In this document: in pieces, positions 50,687 to 59,573 of the stretch
Numbering within the stretch: position 1 is the first letter of the stretch
Layout of the letters: each line of letters opens with the position of its first letter
Origin: Streptomyces sp. RB17
Lineage (GTDB): Bacteria; Actinomycetota; Actinomycetes; Streptomycetales; Streptomycetaceae
Direction of reading: 5' to 3'
NCBI RefSeq assembly: GCF_009604455.1
Contig: NZ_WEGL01000003.1
Location: 682,001-746,000 of the forward strand
DNA: 64,000 nucleotides
Program-made: the position numbers and the translations under genes
The notes under the pieces: model-generated
Told to the model about the DNA's origin: nothing
The model's input: only the letters and a program-made list of their open reading frames with translations
Database searches by the model: none

Positions 50687-51640
50687 ATGGCCGGGAAGTC
50701 CAACGGTGAGCACCGAATAGGCCTGCTGAACGGCTTCGCCGCCTACGGCATGTGGGGCCTGGTGCCCCTGTTCTGGCCCCTGCTGAAGCCCGCCGGTGCG
50801 GTGGAGATCCTCGCCCACCGCATGGTGTGGTCCCTGGTCGTCGTCGCCGTCGCCCTGCTCTTCGTACGGCGCTGGGCGTGGGCCGGAGAGCTGCTGCGCC
50901 AGCCGCGCCGGCTCGGGCTGATCACCGTGGCCGCCGCCGTCATCACCGTGAACTGGGGCCTCTACATCTGGTCCGTGAACTCCGGCCACGTGGTCGAGGC
51001 CTCCCTCGGGTACTTCATCAACCCGCTGGTGACCATCGCGATGGGCGTGCTGCTGCTCAAGGAGCGGCTGCGGCCCGTGCAGTGGGCGGCGGTCGCCACC
51101 GGCCTCGCCGCCGTCGTCGTCCTGACCGTCGGCTACGGCCGTCCGCCGTGGATCTCGCTCGTCCTCGCGTTCTCCTTCGCCACCTACGGCCTGGTCAAGA
51201 AGAAGGTCGCCCTGGGCGGCCTGGAGTCGCTGGCCGCCGAGACCGCGATCCAGTTCCTGCCCGCGCTCGGCTATCTGCTGTGGCTCGGCGCGCACGGCGA
51301 CGCCAGCTTCCTCAACGACGGGACCGGGCACGCCGCCCTGCTCGCCTCCACCGGCCTGGTCACCGCGCTGCCCCTGGTGTGCTTCGGCGCGGCGGCGATC
51401 CGCGTGCCCCTGTCCACGCTGGGCCTGCTGCAGTACCTGGCGCCCGTCTTCCAGTTCCTGCTCGGCATCTTCTACTTCCACGAGGCCATGCCGCCCGAGC
51501 GCTGGGCCGGCTTCGCGCTGGTCTGGCTGGCGCTGACGCTGCTCACGGGCGACGCGCTGCGCTCCGCGCGCAGGCCCAGGAAGCCGCTCGACCTGCCCCG
51601 GGTGGACACGCAGAACTCGGCGGCGGCGGTGGAGACCTGA
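50687..51640 (+). CDS. rarD: EamA-type transporter of the RarD family
   Basis: The 317-residue, 10-helix protein has two EamA repeats. RarD signatures are GFAAYGMWGLVPLFWPLL, AHRMVWSLVVVAVAL, LNWGLYIW-like ITVNWGLYIWSVNSGHVVEA, SLGYFINPLVTIAMGVLLLK and PLSTLGLLQYLAPVFQFLLG. Substrate unknown; chloramphenicol sensitivity and export of metabolites have been proposed for homologues. Confidence 0.92.
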   Translation: MAGKSNGEHRIGLLNGFAAYGMWGLVPLFWPLLKPAGAVEILAHRMVWSLVVVAVALLFVRRWAWAGELLRQPRRLGLITVAAAVITVNWGLYIWSVNSGHVVEASLGYFINPLVTIAMGVLLLKERLRPVQWAAVATGLAAVVVLTVGYGRPPWISLVLAFSFATYGLVKKKVALGGLESLAAETAIQFLPALGYLLWLGAHGDASFLNDGTGHAALLASTGLVTALPLVCFGAAAIRVPLSTLGLLQYLAPVFQFLLGIFYFHEAMPPERWAGFALVWLALTLLTGDALRSARRPRKPLDLPRVDTQNSAAAVET

Positions 51641-51653
51641 ACAGGCGGGTCTG

Positions 51654-51730
51654 TGAAGCGGGGGGGGTGCCTGAAGCGGGAGGGTGACTGAAGCGGGGTG
51701 CCCGAAGCGGGAAGGTGCATGAAACGGCGG
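51654..51730. repeat. Five imperfect 11-18 bp tandem repeats
   Basis: Units starting TGAAGCGGG lie at 51654, 51672, 51689, 51704 (without the T) and 51720 (TGAAACGG), in the 162-base gap between rarD and the VOC gene. The gap also has TATAAG at 51789-51794. Confidence 0.65.
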
Positions 51731-51802
51731 CGGTCCGCTCCGGTGGGTGTCCGATCCGGTGAGCGCCGCCGTTGTCGGTGCTCGCCGCTATAAGTGGTGA
51801 GC

Positions 51803-52282
51803 ATGTTGACTCAGTCACCCACCGAGGCCCCTGCCCCGCTGCACTGGAAGCTCGTCGTCGACGCCGCCGACCCGCACGCCCAGGCCGACTTCTGGGCCGC
51901 CGCGCTGCACTACACCGCCGAGGACAACGGCGCCCTGATCGAACGGCTGCTGTCCCTCGGCGCGCTGCCCGGCGAGGCCACCGTCGAGTACCACGGCCGG
52001 CCCGCCTTCCGTGACCTGATCGCCGTACGGCACCCCGACGACCCGTGCGACCCGGAGACCGGCACCGGGCTCGGGCGCCGGCTGCTGTTCCAGCGCGTGC
52101 CGGAGGCGAAGACCGTCAAGAACCGGCTCCATCTCGATCTGCACGCCGGGGCCGGGCAGCGCGCCGACGAGGTGGCACGGCTGCGCGGGCTGGGTGCGTG
52201 GGTGCTGCGCGAGGTGAAGGAGCCCGCCGGCGAGTGGGTGGTGATGGCGGACCCGGAGGGCAACGAGTTCTGCGTGCAGTAG
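51803..52282 (+). CDS. VOC superfamily (glyoxalase-like) protein
   Basis: The 159-residue protein starts MLTQSPTEAPAPLHWKLVVD and has two glyoxalase-fold halves (DAADPHAQADFWAAALHY and KNRLHLDLHAGAGQRADEVA), ending MADPEGNEFCVQ, the usual metal-ligand end. The ATG at 51803 lies 9 bases after a TATAAG hexamer with no ribosome site between, so a leaderless start is likely. Alternative GTG codons at 51794 and 51797 lie inside or beside that hexamer. Substrate is unknown. Confidence 0.86.
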   Translation: MLTQSPTEAPAPLHWKLVVDAADPHAQADFWAAALHYTAEDNGALIERLLSLGALPGEATVEYHGRPAFRDLIAVRHPDDPCDPETGTGLGRRLLFQRVPEAKTVKNRLHLDLHAGAGQRADEVARLRGLGAWVLREVKEPAGEWVVMADPEGNEFCVQ

Positions 52283-52294
52283 GGCTGCCGCCGG

Positions 52295-53365
52295 TTACGG
52301 CTGTGCGGCGCGGGCCGCCCGGTCGGTCAGGCGGACCATGCGGGCTCGGGCGGACTCCAGCGGGCGCGGGTCGTCGGCGGCGGGACCCGGCTCGGAGGTG
52401 AGGTCCGCCCACAACTCGATGAGGTCGCGGCCCAGCCGCAGGCCCTCCTCGGGATCGCGCACCGCACGCCACGCGGTCGCCGCGCTCTGGACGTTGCCGT
52501 ACGCGGCCTCCGCGTCCCGCGCCTGCCGGCGCAGCCGGGCGAGGTCCAGTGACTGCCGGCAGGCACGGACCGGGTCGCCTCCCAAGTAGGCGATGTAGGC
52601 GGACAGTTCGCGCAGGTGCAGCACCTCGGCATGGCCGGGGCCAAGCACGGTGGCCGCCTCGGTGACCGTGCGGTCGGTGAGTTGCGCCGCCGCCTCGATA
52701 CGGCCGGACCGCACGGCCTCGTTGATCCGCGTCATCGGCTCGGTGAGCAACTCGGCTCCCTCCGCCGTCTCGGTCACGGGCTCGTCCCCGAGCACCTCCT
52801 CGGCGACGGCGTCGAAGCCCCGGGCGGGGGTGGGAGCCGGGGTGGTGGGGGCGGGCTCGGGCTCGACCACGTCGATGACGGGCGCCGGGGCCCTGGTGGC
52901 CGACAGGACGGGTGCCGGGGTCTCCGCGACCGACATGACCGGCGCGGGACCGAACTGTCCCGTCGGCGCCTGCACGGTCCCGGCCGGCACGGGCGCGGGC
53001 CGCTTCGCCGGGGGCACATCCCGCATCCCTTGCGGCGAAGCCACGCCCGCCGCGCCCGACTTCGCCTGCGCGGCCACGCGTACCGCCTGTCCCGTGACCC
53101 GGCTGGAGCCGTCCGCCGAGACCTCCAGGGGAACCACGCAGCCCGCGAGGTCGTCGTGGATCGTGGCGCGTATGGGCGCACCGATGCTGATGGCCAGGCG
53201 CTGGAGGTGATTGAGGACGGCCTGCTGGATCTCCTCGCCCGGCGCCGCCACCACCGACGTCCCGCCCACCGACGCGCCTCCCGCGCCGAACACCCGGACC
53301 GCCACCACTGCCGGATGCGCCACGGGCTGCTGCGCCCGCTTCTTCTCGAAGCTGACTCGAGACAT
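52295..53365 (-). CDS. Streptomyces protein with C-terminal TPR-like helices
   Basis: The 356-residue protein has an N-terminal basic domain (residues 1-110) with VVAVRVFGAGGASVGGTSVV and AVLNHLQRLAISIGAPIRAT. A long Pro/Ala/Thr-rich linker (about 115-190) follows. The helical C-terminus (AEVLHLRELSAYIAYLGGDP, RACRQSLDLARLRRQARDAE) resembles TPR repeats. The ATG at 53365 has GAGGG 8 bases upstream. I recall similar Streptomyces proteins, but no function is known. It is convergent with the VOC gene. Confidence 0.72.
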   Translation of the reverse strand: MSRVSFEKKRAQQPVAHPAVVAVRVFGAGGASVGGTSVVAAPGEEIQQAVLNHLQRLAISIGAPIRATIHDDLAGCVVPLEVSADGSSRVTGQAVRVAAQAKSGAAGVASPQGMRDVPPAKRPAPVPAGTVQAPTGQFGPAPVMSVAETPAPVLSATRAPAPVIDVVEPEPAPTTPAPTPARGFDAVAEEVLGDEPVTETAEGAELLTEPMTRINEAVRSGRIEAAAQLTDRTVTEAATVLGPGHAEVLHLRELSAYIAYLGGDPVRACRQSLDLARLRRQARDAEAAYGNVQSAATAWRAVRDPEEGLRLGRDLIELWADLTSEPGPAADDPRPLESARARMVRLTDRAARAAQP

Positions 53366-53537
53366 CGGTCTTCCCTCACTCCCCCGGCGTCGCGATCCGG
53401 TCGTACGCGCCCTGCCGACCAGTGTGTCGGCTCCCTACGGTTTCCGCGTCACCGCAGCGTCACAGCCTCGCACCAGCCGCACCCTGGCGCACCTGGACGC
53501 ACCCTGGCGGCGCACTCTGGCGCGAACTTCTTGCGTG

Positions 53538-53567
53538 TGCATAAAATGCATGAGTCTTTATTCAGTG
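53538..53567. promoter_or_regulatory. AT-rich palindromic site upstream of the reductase gene
   Basis: TGCATAAAATGCA (53538-53550) is a perfect palindrome around AAA, followed by TGAGTCTTTATTCAGTG. Tandem imperfect palindromes of this kind resemble ArgR boxes, which is a weak resemblance only. The AT content stands out from the surroundings. It lies about 30-55 bases before the start codon at 53595. Confidence 0.4.
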
Positions 53568-53594
53568 ATGCGACAGCACGCCTCCGGGGGACCC

Positions 53595-54194
53595 ATGAGT
53601 CGTCGTTTTCTTTTCGTCCTGGGCAGCGCCCGCGCCGAGGGCAACACCGAACTGCTGGCCCGCGCGGCGGCCGAGCAGCTGCCCGGTGACGTCGAACAGC
53701 GCTGGATCCGCCTGGCCGAGCACCCGCTGCCCGACTTCGTGGACCTGCGGCACGACAGCGACCACGTGCGGCCGCCCTCCGACAGCGCGACCGGTCTGCT
53801 GCTGGATGCCACGCTGGCGGCCACCGACATCGTGATCGCCTCGCCGCTCTACTGGTACTCGCTGTCCGGCCTGACCAAGCGCTACCTGGACTATTGGTCG
53901 GGCTGGCTGCGCACCCCGGGCGTCGACTTCAAGGCGACCCTGGCCGGGCGCACCCTCTGGGGCATCGCCGCGCTCGCCCATGACGAGCCGTCGGTCGCCG
54001 ACCCCTATGCCGGCACGCTCAACAACTCGGCCGCCTACATGGGGATGCGCTTCGGCGGCGTGCTGCTGGGCAACGGCAGCGCTCGGGGTGACGTACTGAA
54101 GGACGCCGACGCGCTGGCACGTGCGAAGACCTTCTTCGCACAGGACGCGCCCTTCGCACGCTTCCCGTACGAGACGTCTGCCGGCCTGCCCTAG
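53595..54194 (+). CDS. NADPH-dependent FMN reductase / flavodoxin-fold protein
   Basis: The 199-residue protein has a flavodoxin fold: FLFVLGSARAEGNTELLARA (phosphate-binding loop), TDIVIASPLYWYSLSGLTKR (the SPxYWxxxxxxxK motif) and LWGIAALAHDEPS. It probably reduces FMN-dependent substrates or quinones. The ATG at 53595 follows GGGGGA. It overlaps the convergent ABC permease gene by 4 bases at the 3' end. Confidence 0.88.
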   Translation: MSRRFLFVLGSARAEGNTELLARAAAEQLPGDVEQRWIRLAEHPLPDFVDLRHDSDHVRPPSDSATGLLLDATLAATDIVIASPLYWYSLSGLTKRYLDYWSGWLRTPGVDFKATLAGRTLWGIAALAHDEPSVADPYAGTLNNSAAYMGMRFGGVLLGNGSARGDVLKDADALARAKTFFAQDAPFARFPYETSAGLP

Positions 54195-55129
54195 GCGCTG
54201 ATGTCCTTCGTCGTGAACCGCGCCCAGGCCGCCGAGCCGAACACGGCCGCGTACAGCCCCTGGAGGCCGAGGTTCTTCACCAGGTCGTCCCAGTAGACGG
54301 GGTCGCGCACCAGGTCGGCGAAGGACAGCCAGTAGTGCGAGAAGAGGTACGGCCGCAGCGCGTGCAACTGGGGTATCTGGTCGAGGATCTGGACCGTGAT
54401 GAGTATGCCGACGGTCGTCGCCATGGCCGCGATGCCGCTGTTCGTGAGGGTCGACACGAACAGGCCGAGCGCCGCCAGGCCGACCAGTGAGGCGGCGACC
54501 ACCAGTGCGATCAGCAGGGCCCGGCCGAGCCCGTCGGCGTAGCTGATCCGGGTGCCCGATATGGTCGTGAGGTCGCCCAGCGGGAAGAGCAGCGCGCCCA
54601 CGACCAGCGCCGAGCCCGCCACGACCAGCGTGGCCAGCACACAGAAGGCCAGCACCGTCGTGTACTTGGTGAGCAGCAGCCGGGTACGGCCGGCCGGGGC
54701 GACCAGCAGATAGCGCAGGGTGCCCGCGCTCGCCTCGCCCGCTATCGCGTCGCCCGCGACGACCCCGACGGCCATGGGCAGGAAGAACGGCAGGGTCGCG
54801 GCCAGCGCCGTGAACACCAGGAACAGGCCGTTGTTGGTGATCTGCGTCATGAACGCCGGGCCCTGCCCGCTGTGGTCCGGCGTCCTGCCGCCGCCCGTCT
54901 GGATCTTCACCGCGATCCCGACCAGCACCGGCACGGCGGCCAGCACCCCGAGCAGGGCGAGCGTGCGCCAGCGGCGAAGGGTCGTGACGAGCTCGCTGCG
55001 CAGCAGCCCGAACACCCACAGGGGGCTCGGCCGACGCACGGCGGCGACCCCGGGGGCCGTCCCGGCCCCGGGGGCCGTCCCGGCCCCGGGAACCGTCTCG
55101 GATCCGGAGACCGTCTCAGCCGGCGACAT
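54191..55129 (-). CDS. ABC transporter permease (ABC-2 type)
   Basis: The 312-residue protein has a Gly/Thr/Pro/Ala-rich N-terminus with three GAGTAPG-type repeats, followed by six hydrophobic segments (for example LALLGVLAAVPVLVGIAVKI and ALVVAGSALVVGALLFPLGD). A periplasmic loop follows the first helix. It is the membrane partner of the ATPase gene upstream, which it overlaps by 14 bases. The exported substrate is unknown. Confidence 0.87.
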   Translation of the reverse strand: MSPAETVSGSETVPGAGTAPGAGTAPGVAAVRRPSPLWVFGLLRSELVTTLRRWRTLALLGVLAAVPVLVGIAVKIQTGGGRTPDHSGQGPAFMTQITNNGLFLVFTALAATLPFFLPMAVGVVAGDAIAGEASAGTLRYLLVAPAGRTRLLLTKYTTVLAFCVLATLVVAGSALVVGALLFPLGDLTTISGTRISYADGLGRALLIALVVAASLVGLAALGLFVSTLTNSGIAAMATTVGILITVQILDQIPQLHALRPYLFSHYWLSFADLVRDPVYWDDLVKNLGLQGLYAAVFGSAAWARFTTKDISA

Positions 55130-56147
55130 CGAAGCCCTCCCCCGTCAGTGCCACGAACGCGTCCTCCAGCGAGGCCCGTTCGACCGTGAACCCCCGGACC
55201 CGGACTCCCGCAGCGACCAGGGCCGCGTTCACCTCGGCGAGGTCCCGCGCGGGTGGTTCGCCGGTGACCCGGTCGCCGTCGGCGGTGACGTCCCCGACCC
55301 CCTGTTCCTTCAGCACCCGGGCCGCCTCGGCCGGATCCGGGGTGGTCACCACCAGCCGGCCGCGCGCCCCTGCCGCCAGGTCGGCCACCGCACCCTGGGT
55401 GACGAGCCGGCCCCGCGCCATGACCGCCGCATGGGTGCAGACCTGCTCGATCTCGTCGAGGAGATGGGAGGAGAGGAAGACCGTCGTGCCATCGGCGGCC
55501 AGCTCCCGGATCAGGGAGCGGATCTCCCGCATGCCCTGTGGGTCGAGGCCGTTGGTGGGCTCGTCCAGGACGAGCAGCCGGCGCGGCTGGAGCAGCGCGG
55601 CGGCCAGACCGAGGCGCTGTCTCATGCCCAGCGAGTACGCCTTCGCCTTCTTGCCGGCGGCGGCCGCGAGACCCACCCGGTCCAGGGCGGCGGCGACGCG
55701 GGCGCGCCGGGTACGGGGGTCGGCGGTCGGGTCGGCGGCGTCGTAGCGCAGCAGGTTGTCGCGGCCGGAGAGGAAGCCGTACAGCGCGGGGCCCTCGATG
55801 AGCGCGCCGACCTGCGGGAGGACGGACCGGGCCGCCCGGGGCATCGGGCGGCCCAGCACGCGTGCCGTGCCGGCCGTGGGCTGGATCAGGCCCATCAGCA
55901 TGCGAATGGTGGTGGTCTTGCCCGAGCCGTTCGGACCGAGGAAGCCGAAGACGCTGCCCGCCGGGACGGTCAGGTCGAGGCCGTCGACGGCGAGCTGTCC
56001 GCCGCGGTATCGCTTGGTGAGGCCCCGGGTGGCGATGACACTCGCCTCCACCTGCCCCGGGGCAGGCTTCCCCGCGTCCTCGACCTCCCCTGGGGCACGC
56101 TTCCCCGCGCCCCCCGCTTCCCGCTCCGTCGCGGACGGTCCGTCCAT
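55116..56147 (-). CDS. ABC transporter ATP-binding protein
   Basis: The 343-residue protein has Walker A GPNGSGKTTT (residues 71-80), ABC signature YSLGMRQRLGLAAALL, Walker B LLVLDEPTNGLDPQ and the H-loop STVFLSSH-like TTVFLSSHLLDEIE. A C-terminal accessory domain of about 110 residues follows. The N-terminal 35 residues contain a short acidic/proline repeat (GKRAPGEVED, GKPAPGQVEA) absent from most relatives. It is of the drug/lantibiotic exporter type. Confidence 0.92.
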   Translation of the reverse strand: MDGPSATEREAGGAGKRAPGEVEDAGKPAPGQVEASVIATRGLTKRYRGGQLAVDGLDLTVPAGSVFGFLGPNGSGKTTTIRMLMGLIQPTAGTARVLGRPMPRAARSVLPQVGALIEGPALYGFLSGRDNLLRYDAADPTADPRTRRARVAAALDRVGLAAAAGKKAKAYSLGMRQRLGLAAALLQPRRLLVLDEPTNGLDPQGMREIRSLIRELAADGTTVFLSSHLLDEIEQVCTHAAVMARGRLVTQGAVADLAAGARGRLVVTTPDPAEAARVLKEQGVGDVTADGDRVTGEPPARDLAEVNAALVAAGVRVRGFTVERASLEDAFVALTGEGFDVAG

Positions 56148-56217
56148 CGGCTCCCCCTCGATTCGTGCTCCCGTGAAGGGTCAACGCACGGTCACGGTCC
56201 GTAGTGCCCGGACAGGA

Positions 56218-57417
56218 TCACTTCCCTTCGTTCGCCGCCTTCACCAGGGCGTCCTTGGTGACCGCGCCGGCGTACACCTTGCCGTCGTCGGTGATCAGGG
56301 CGTTGACCAGGCGGGTGGAGAAGACCGTGCCCTTGCCGAACTTTCCGGAGACCTTGTCGCCGAGCGAGCCGAGGAAGCCGCCGAGGTCACCGCCCCGGGA
56401 GCCGGTCGGCAGGCCGCCCTTGGCGCCGGTGTCGAAGGTGGCGATGGACGTCCAGCCCTTGCCGAGGACAGCGGAGCCGTTCATGCCCCGGCCGAAGTCC
56501 TCGCCGGACGCGGGCGCGTGCTTGCGAGCCGCCGAATCCTGCTTCTCCTGCGTCACCTTCGCGCCCTTGGGCGGGGTGAAGGTGAAGGTGGAAGCGGCCG
56601 GCTCGGCGAAGGAGACCTGGGTGAAGCCCACGTCGAGGACGGCGGCGCCGCCGCTCTTCGGTGTCAGCGTGAACTTCAGCGGCATGCCCGTCTTCGCGTC
56701 GACGGCGATACTGACGGCGCCGACCGTGGTGCCGGACTGCCTGGGCTTGATCAGCAGCTTGTAGGCGTCGCGGCCGGCGACCCGCTCGGTGCCGTCGACG
56801 GTGACCGACGTGGTGCCGTCCACCGACTTCAGCGCCTGGTCGGCGAAGTCCTTCGGCGTGGCCGGCGGCTCGGCCCGGCGCTCCTTGCCGGCGTCGGCCG
56901 AGGTGCCGTGGTACACCTCGTTGGTCTTGCTGTTGTAGCCCCACACGTTCTTGCCGTTGTGGATGAGGCTGTACTCGGAGCCGCTCTCCAGCAGCGACAG
57001 TTTCTGCTTCTCGGGGCCGTCGGCGGCGACGCGCAGCGTGTGCGTGCCGGAGACCAGCGAGGTGAGCTGGGACTGCGGGTCGGCGGAGGAGCCGTCGCCG
57101 GAGCCCTTGGCGACGCCGGAGGCCAGGCTGTTCTCCAGGCCGCCGAGGTCCGGCAGGCCGAGGTCGGTGTCGATCCGCACGGTACCGGACAGCTGCTGCA
57201 CGTCCGACTTGGCGATCTTCTCGATGAGCTGCTGTGCGGTGATCCTCGGCAGGTCCGGGTCGCCGGAGGCGGCGAGCGCCGGGACCAGACCGATCGTGGC
57301 CGCCGCGACCCCCACCACGGCGACCGGGACCGCGTAACGGGCGGCCCTGCGGCGTCCGGCGCGCCGCTCCTCGTCGCGCGCGGCGTCCACTGTGTCGTCG
57401 GATTCGTACGGTGCCAT
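56218..57417 (-). CDS. LolA-like membrane-anchored protein (DUF2092-type)
   Basis: The 399-residue protein has a basic cytoplasmic start (residues 1-27), one membrane helix (VPVAVVGVAAATIGLVPAL) and a long extracytoplasmic domain. That domain has LolA-like strands (TAQQLIEKIAKSDVQQLSGT, YKLLIKPRQSGTTVGAVSIA, LKFTLTPKSGGAAVLDVGFT). No lipobox is seen. It is 70 bases upstream of the ABC ATPase gene on the same strand, so it may form a lipid or lipopeptide handling unit with it (inference). The ATG at 57417 has GGAGGT upstream. Confidence 0.85.
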   Translation of the reverse strand: MAPYESDDTVDAARDEERRAGRRRAARYAVPVAVVGVAAATIGLVPALAASGDPDLPRITAQQLIEKIAKSDVQQLSGTVRIDTDLGLPDLGGLENSLASGVAKGSGDGSSADPQSQLTSLVSGTHTLRVAADGPEKQKLSLLESGSEYSLIHNGKNVWGYNSKTNEVYHGTSADAGKERRAEPPATPKDFADQALKSVDGTTSVTVDGTERVAGRDAYKLLIKPRQSGTTVGAVSIAVDAKTGMPLKFTLTPKSGGAAVLDVGFTQVSFAEPAASTFTFTPPKGAKVTQEKQDSAARKHAPASGEDFGRGMNGSAVLGKGWTSIATFDTGAKGGLPTGSRGGDLGGFLGSLGDKVSGKFGKGTVFSTRLVNALITDDGKVYAGAVTKDALVKAANEGK

Positions 57418-57811
57418 GTGTGCCTTACCTCCGTCGTCGGCGGCGGCTGTTCTCACTCTGGTCCACCTGAGCCGCCATTCTCACCCGAATCGGTGAGGAG
57501 TGGTGATTTCCGTGGTTTCCATCTCACCAAATGAGCCATGAAGATGCGTCAGACCTCGGAGCCAACTCCGCATACGCCTGCGGTATGACATGAAGGCCCT
57601 GGAACTCCACCGACCCGTAGGGGTGTCACCGGAACGGAGGGGGGCGTACGGGGGTGCAAGGGGTGCAGGGAGCGTACGGATGCACCGGCCGCTCGGCCCT
57701 GAACGGGGCAAGGAGCACGGCCGGACGCGCCGAGAGGCGCACAGCCGGCAGCGGGCCCCTCGTACGGCCGGAGGCGTGGTCCGGTCCGGTGGGGTGCGGC
57801 AGGCGGCCGGA
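57418..57811 (-). other. Intergenic region without a gene (394 bp)
   Basis: No gene is supported. The first part should hold the promoter of the LolA-like gene. GGAGGT about 10 bases before its start codon is visible. The rest is G-rich and shows no strong stem-loop or repeat that I could confirm. Confidence 0.35.
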
Positions 57812-58822
57812 TCAGCCGGCGCGGTGGACCACCGCGTCGCACAGCTCCATCAGTGCGGCCTTGGCGTCGCACTCCCGCAGCGGAGCCAGCGCGGACCGGG
57901 CCTCCTCGGCGTACCGGACCGTGTCCCGGCGGGCCTGCTCCAGCGCGGGGTGGGTGCGCAGCGCGGCCAGCGCCTCGGCGTGCCGGGCGTCGTCGCTGAG
58001 GTCGGAGTCCAGCAGTTCGCACAGGGCGATGTCCTCGGCCAGCCCGAGGCGGGCGGCGCGCTCGCGCAGCCGGAGCACGGGCAGGGTCGGGACGCCCTCG
58101 CGCAGGTCGGTGCCCGGGGTCTTGCCGGACTCGTGCGAGTCGGAGGCGATGTCCAGGACGTCGTCGGCGAGCTGGAAGGCGACCCCGAGCCGCTCGCCGT
58201 ACTGGGTGAGGACGTCGACGACCGTCTCGTCGGCACCGGACATCATCGCGCCGAACCGGCACGACACCGCCACCAGCGAGCCCGTCTTGCCGCCGAGCAC
58301 GTCCAGGTAGTGATCGACCGGGTCGCGGCCGTCGGAGGGGCCAGCGGTCTCCAGGATCTGGCCCGTGACCAGCCGCTCGAAGGCGAGGGCCTGCACCCGG
58401 ACCGCCTCGGGGCCGAGGTCGGCGAGGATCTGGGAGGCGCGGGCGAACAGGAAGTCGCCGGTGAGGACCGCGACGGAGTTGCCCCAGCGGGTGTTGGCGC
58501 TGTCCACGCCGCGCCGCACGGCGGCCTCGTCCATGACGTCGTCGTGGTACAGCGTGGCCAGGTGGGTCAGCTCCACGACCACGGCCGACGGCACGATGCC
58601 CGGCGCGTAGGGGTCGCCGAACTGGGCCGCGAGCATCACGAGCAGCGGCCGGAACCGCTTCCCGCCGGCTCGCACGAGGTGCTGCGCGGCCTCCGTGATG
58701 AACGGGACCTCGCTCTTGGTGGCCTCGAGCAAGCCTTCCTCGACAGCCGCCAATCCGGCCTGGACATCGGCTTCCAGAGCCTGGTCCCGCACGCTCAGCC
58801 CGAACGGCCCGACGACGGTCAC
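57812..58822 (-). CDS. Long-chain polyprenyl diphosphate synthase
   Basis: It condenses isopentenyl diphosphate units to make the side chain of menaquinone. The 336-residue trans-prenyltransferase has the first Asp-rich motif LYHDDVMDEA (residues 94-98), GGKRFRPLLVMLAA for diphosphate binding, and the second Asp-rich motif AFQLADDVLDIASDS. The length suits a heptaprenyl to nonaprenyl synthase; product length cannot be read from sequence here. Starts at ATG 58822. Confidence 0.9.
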   Translation of the reverse strand: MTVVGPFGLSVRDQALEADVQAGLAAVEEGLLEATKSEVPFITEAAQHLVRAGGKRFRPLLVMLAAQFGDPYAPGIVPSAVVVELTHLATLYHDDVMDEAAVRRGVDSANTRWGNSVAVLTGDFLFARASQILADLGPEAVRVQALAFERLVTGQILETAGPSDGRDPVDHYLDVLGGKTGSLVAVSCRFGAMMSGADETVVDVLTQYGERLGVAFQLADDVLDIASDSHESGKTPGTDLREGVPTLPVLRLRERAARLGLAEDIALCELLDSDLSDDARHAEALAALRTHPALEQARRDTVRYAEEARSALAPLRECDAKAALMELCDAVVHRAG

Positions 58823-59360
58823 GAGGGGTCTCCTGTCTGCTGGTGTCTGCTGGCGATTACACGGTTTGTCGATAGGTCGCTGCCATCACTCAAGTCAGCG
58901 TATCCGGTCCTGTTTCGATCACCGATAGCGCCCACCGGTCCAGCCTGGGCGGTATCGGATCACGACCGGTATGTTTTTGATCAAGTGATAAGAACAGATA
59001 TGTATCGACTTAACAGGAACTCGCACGGTTTGTCGCGAGCCGGGGGCGAGCGGAGTAATGGGTACATCCCGGACAACGACAGGCACCACGTCACGGGTTC
59101 CGCCACCCGCCGACCGATCCACGCGAACCCCTCATGTCCGGTTTGAACTACTTTGTTATTTCGTGAATTGGGTCACGGTGACCTCCGGCGCCGAGGGCAC
59201 GTCAGGTCAGCCTCTCCCCTTGCCCGGTCCGCGAGTTGAGCGTTGGCAACCGCAAAGGATCAAGTACCACATACGGCACAGACAAAGGTCAAACAGTGCT
59301 TTGTGTGCATCAGGTACTTGTTCCTGACATGTGCTCTCGCATACGTTCCGGGCCATCAGG
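58823..59360. other. Divergent intergenic region (538 bp)
   Basis: No gene is seen. The region is relatively AT-rich and holds the promoters of the polyprenyl synthase (minus) and the riboswitch-controlled lytic transglycosylase (plus). A perfect 13-base palindrome GGTCACGGTGACC lies at 59171-59183. Small open frames here have no support. Confidence 0.5.
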
Positions 59361-59560
59361 CGGACGCCGAATCCTGCCGCCGCCTGCAAGACCCATCGAC
59401 GAACTCATTCGTACGGCAGGAGCGGGGGACCCAGGTAAGTCCGCCGGGCCGGTCGGCACACGCCGCACCGGAACGGCTAGGGGTGAAGCCGTGCCTTCAC
59501 ACGAAGGCGCGGCCGGGCACCTCCCCGCCCGAACCCGACAGCTCACCTCGCAGGCGCCGG
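59361..59560 (+). promoter_or_regulatory. ydaO/yuaA c-di-AMP riboswitch
   Basis: The segment has the diagnostic pieces in order: GCCGAATCCTGCCG, GGCAGGAGCGGGGGACCCA, AGGGGTGAAGCCGTGCC, a TTCACACGAAGG stem-loop, and CCCGCCCGAACCCGACAGCT followed by CACCTCGCAGGCGCC. These match the ydaO consensus. It ends 13 bases before the transglycosylase start, next to its GGAGAGG ribosome site. Known switches of this class turn genes off when cyclic di-AMP is high. Confidence 0.92.
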
Positions 59561-59573
59561 AGAGGACTTCGCC

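Noticed and set aside
58823..59360. Small open frames in the gap before the riboswitch
   Set aside because: They overlap regulatory sequence, have no ribosome sites and no recognisable protein features.
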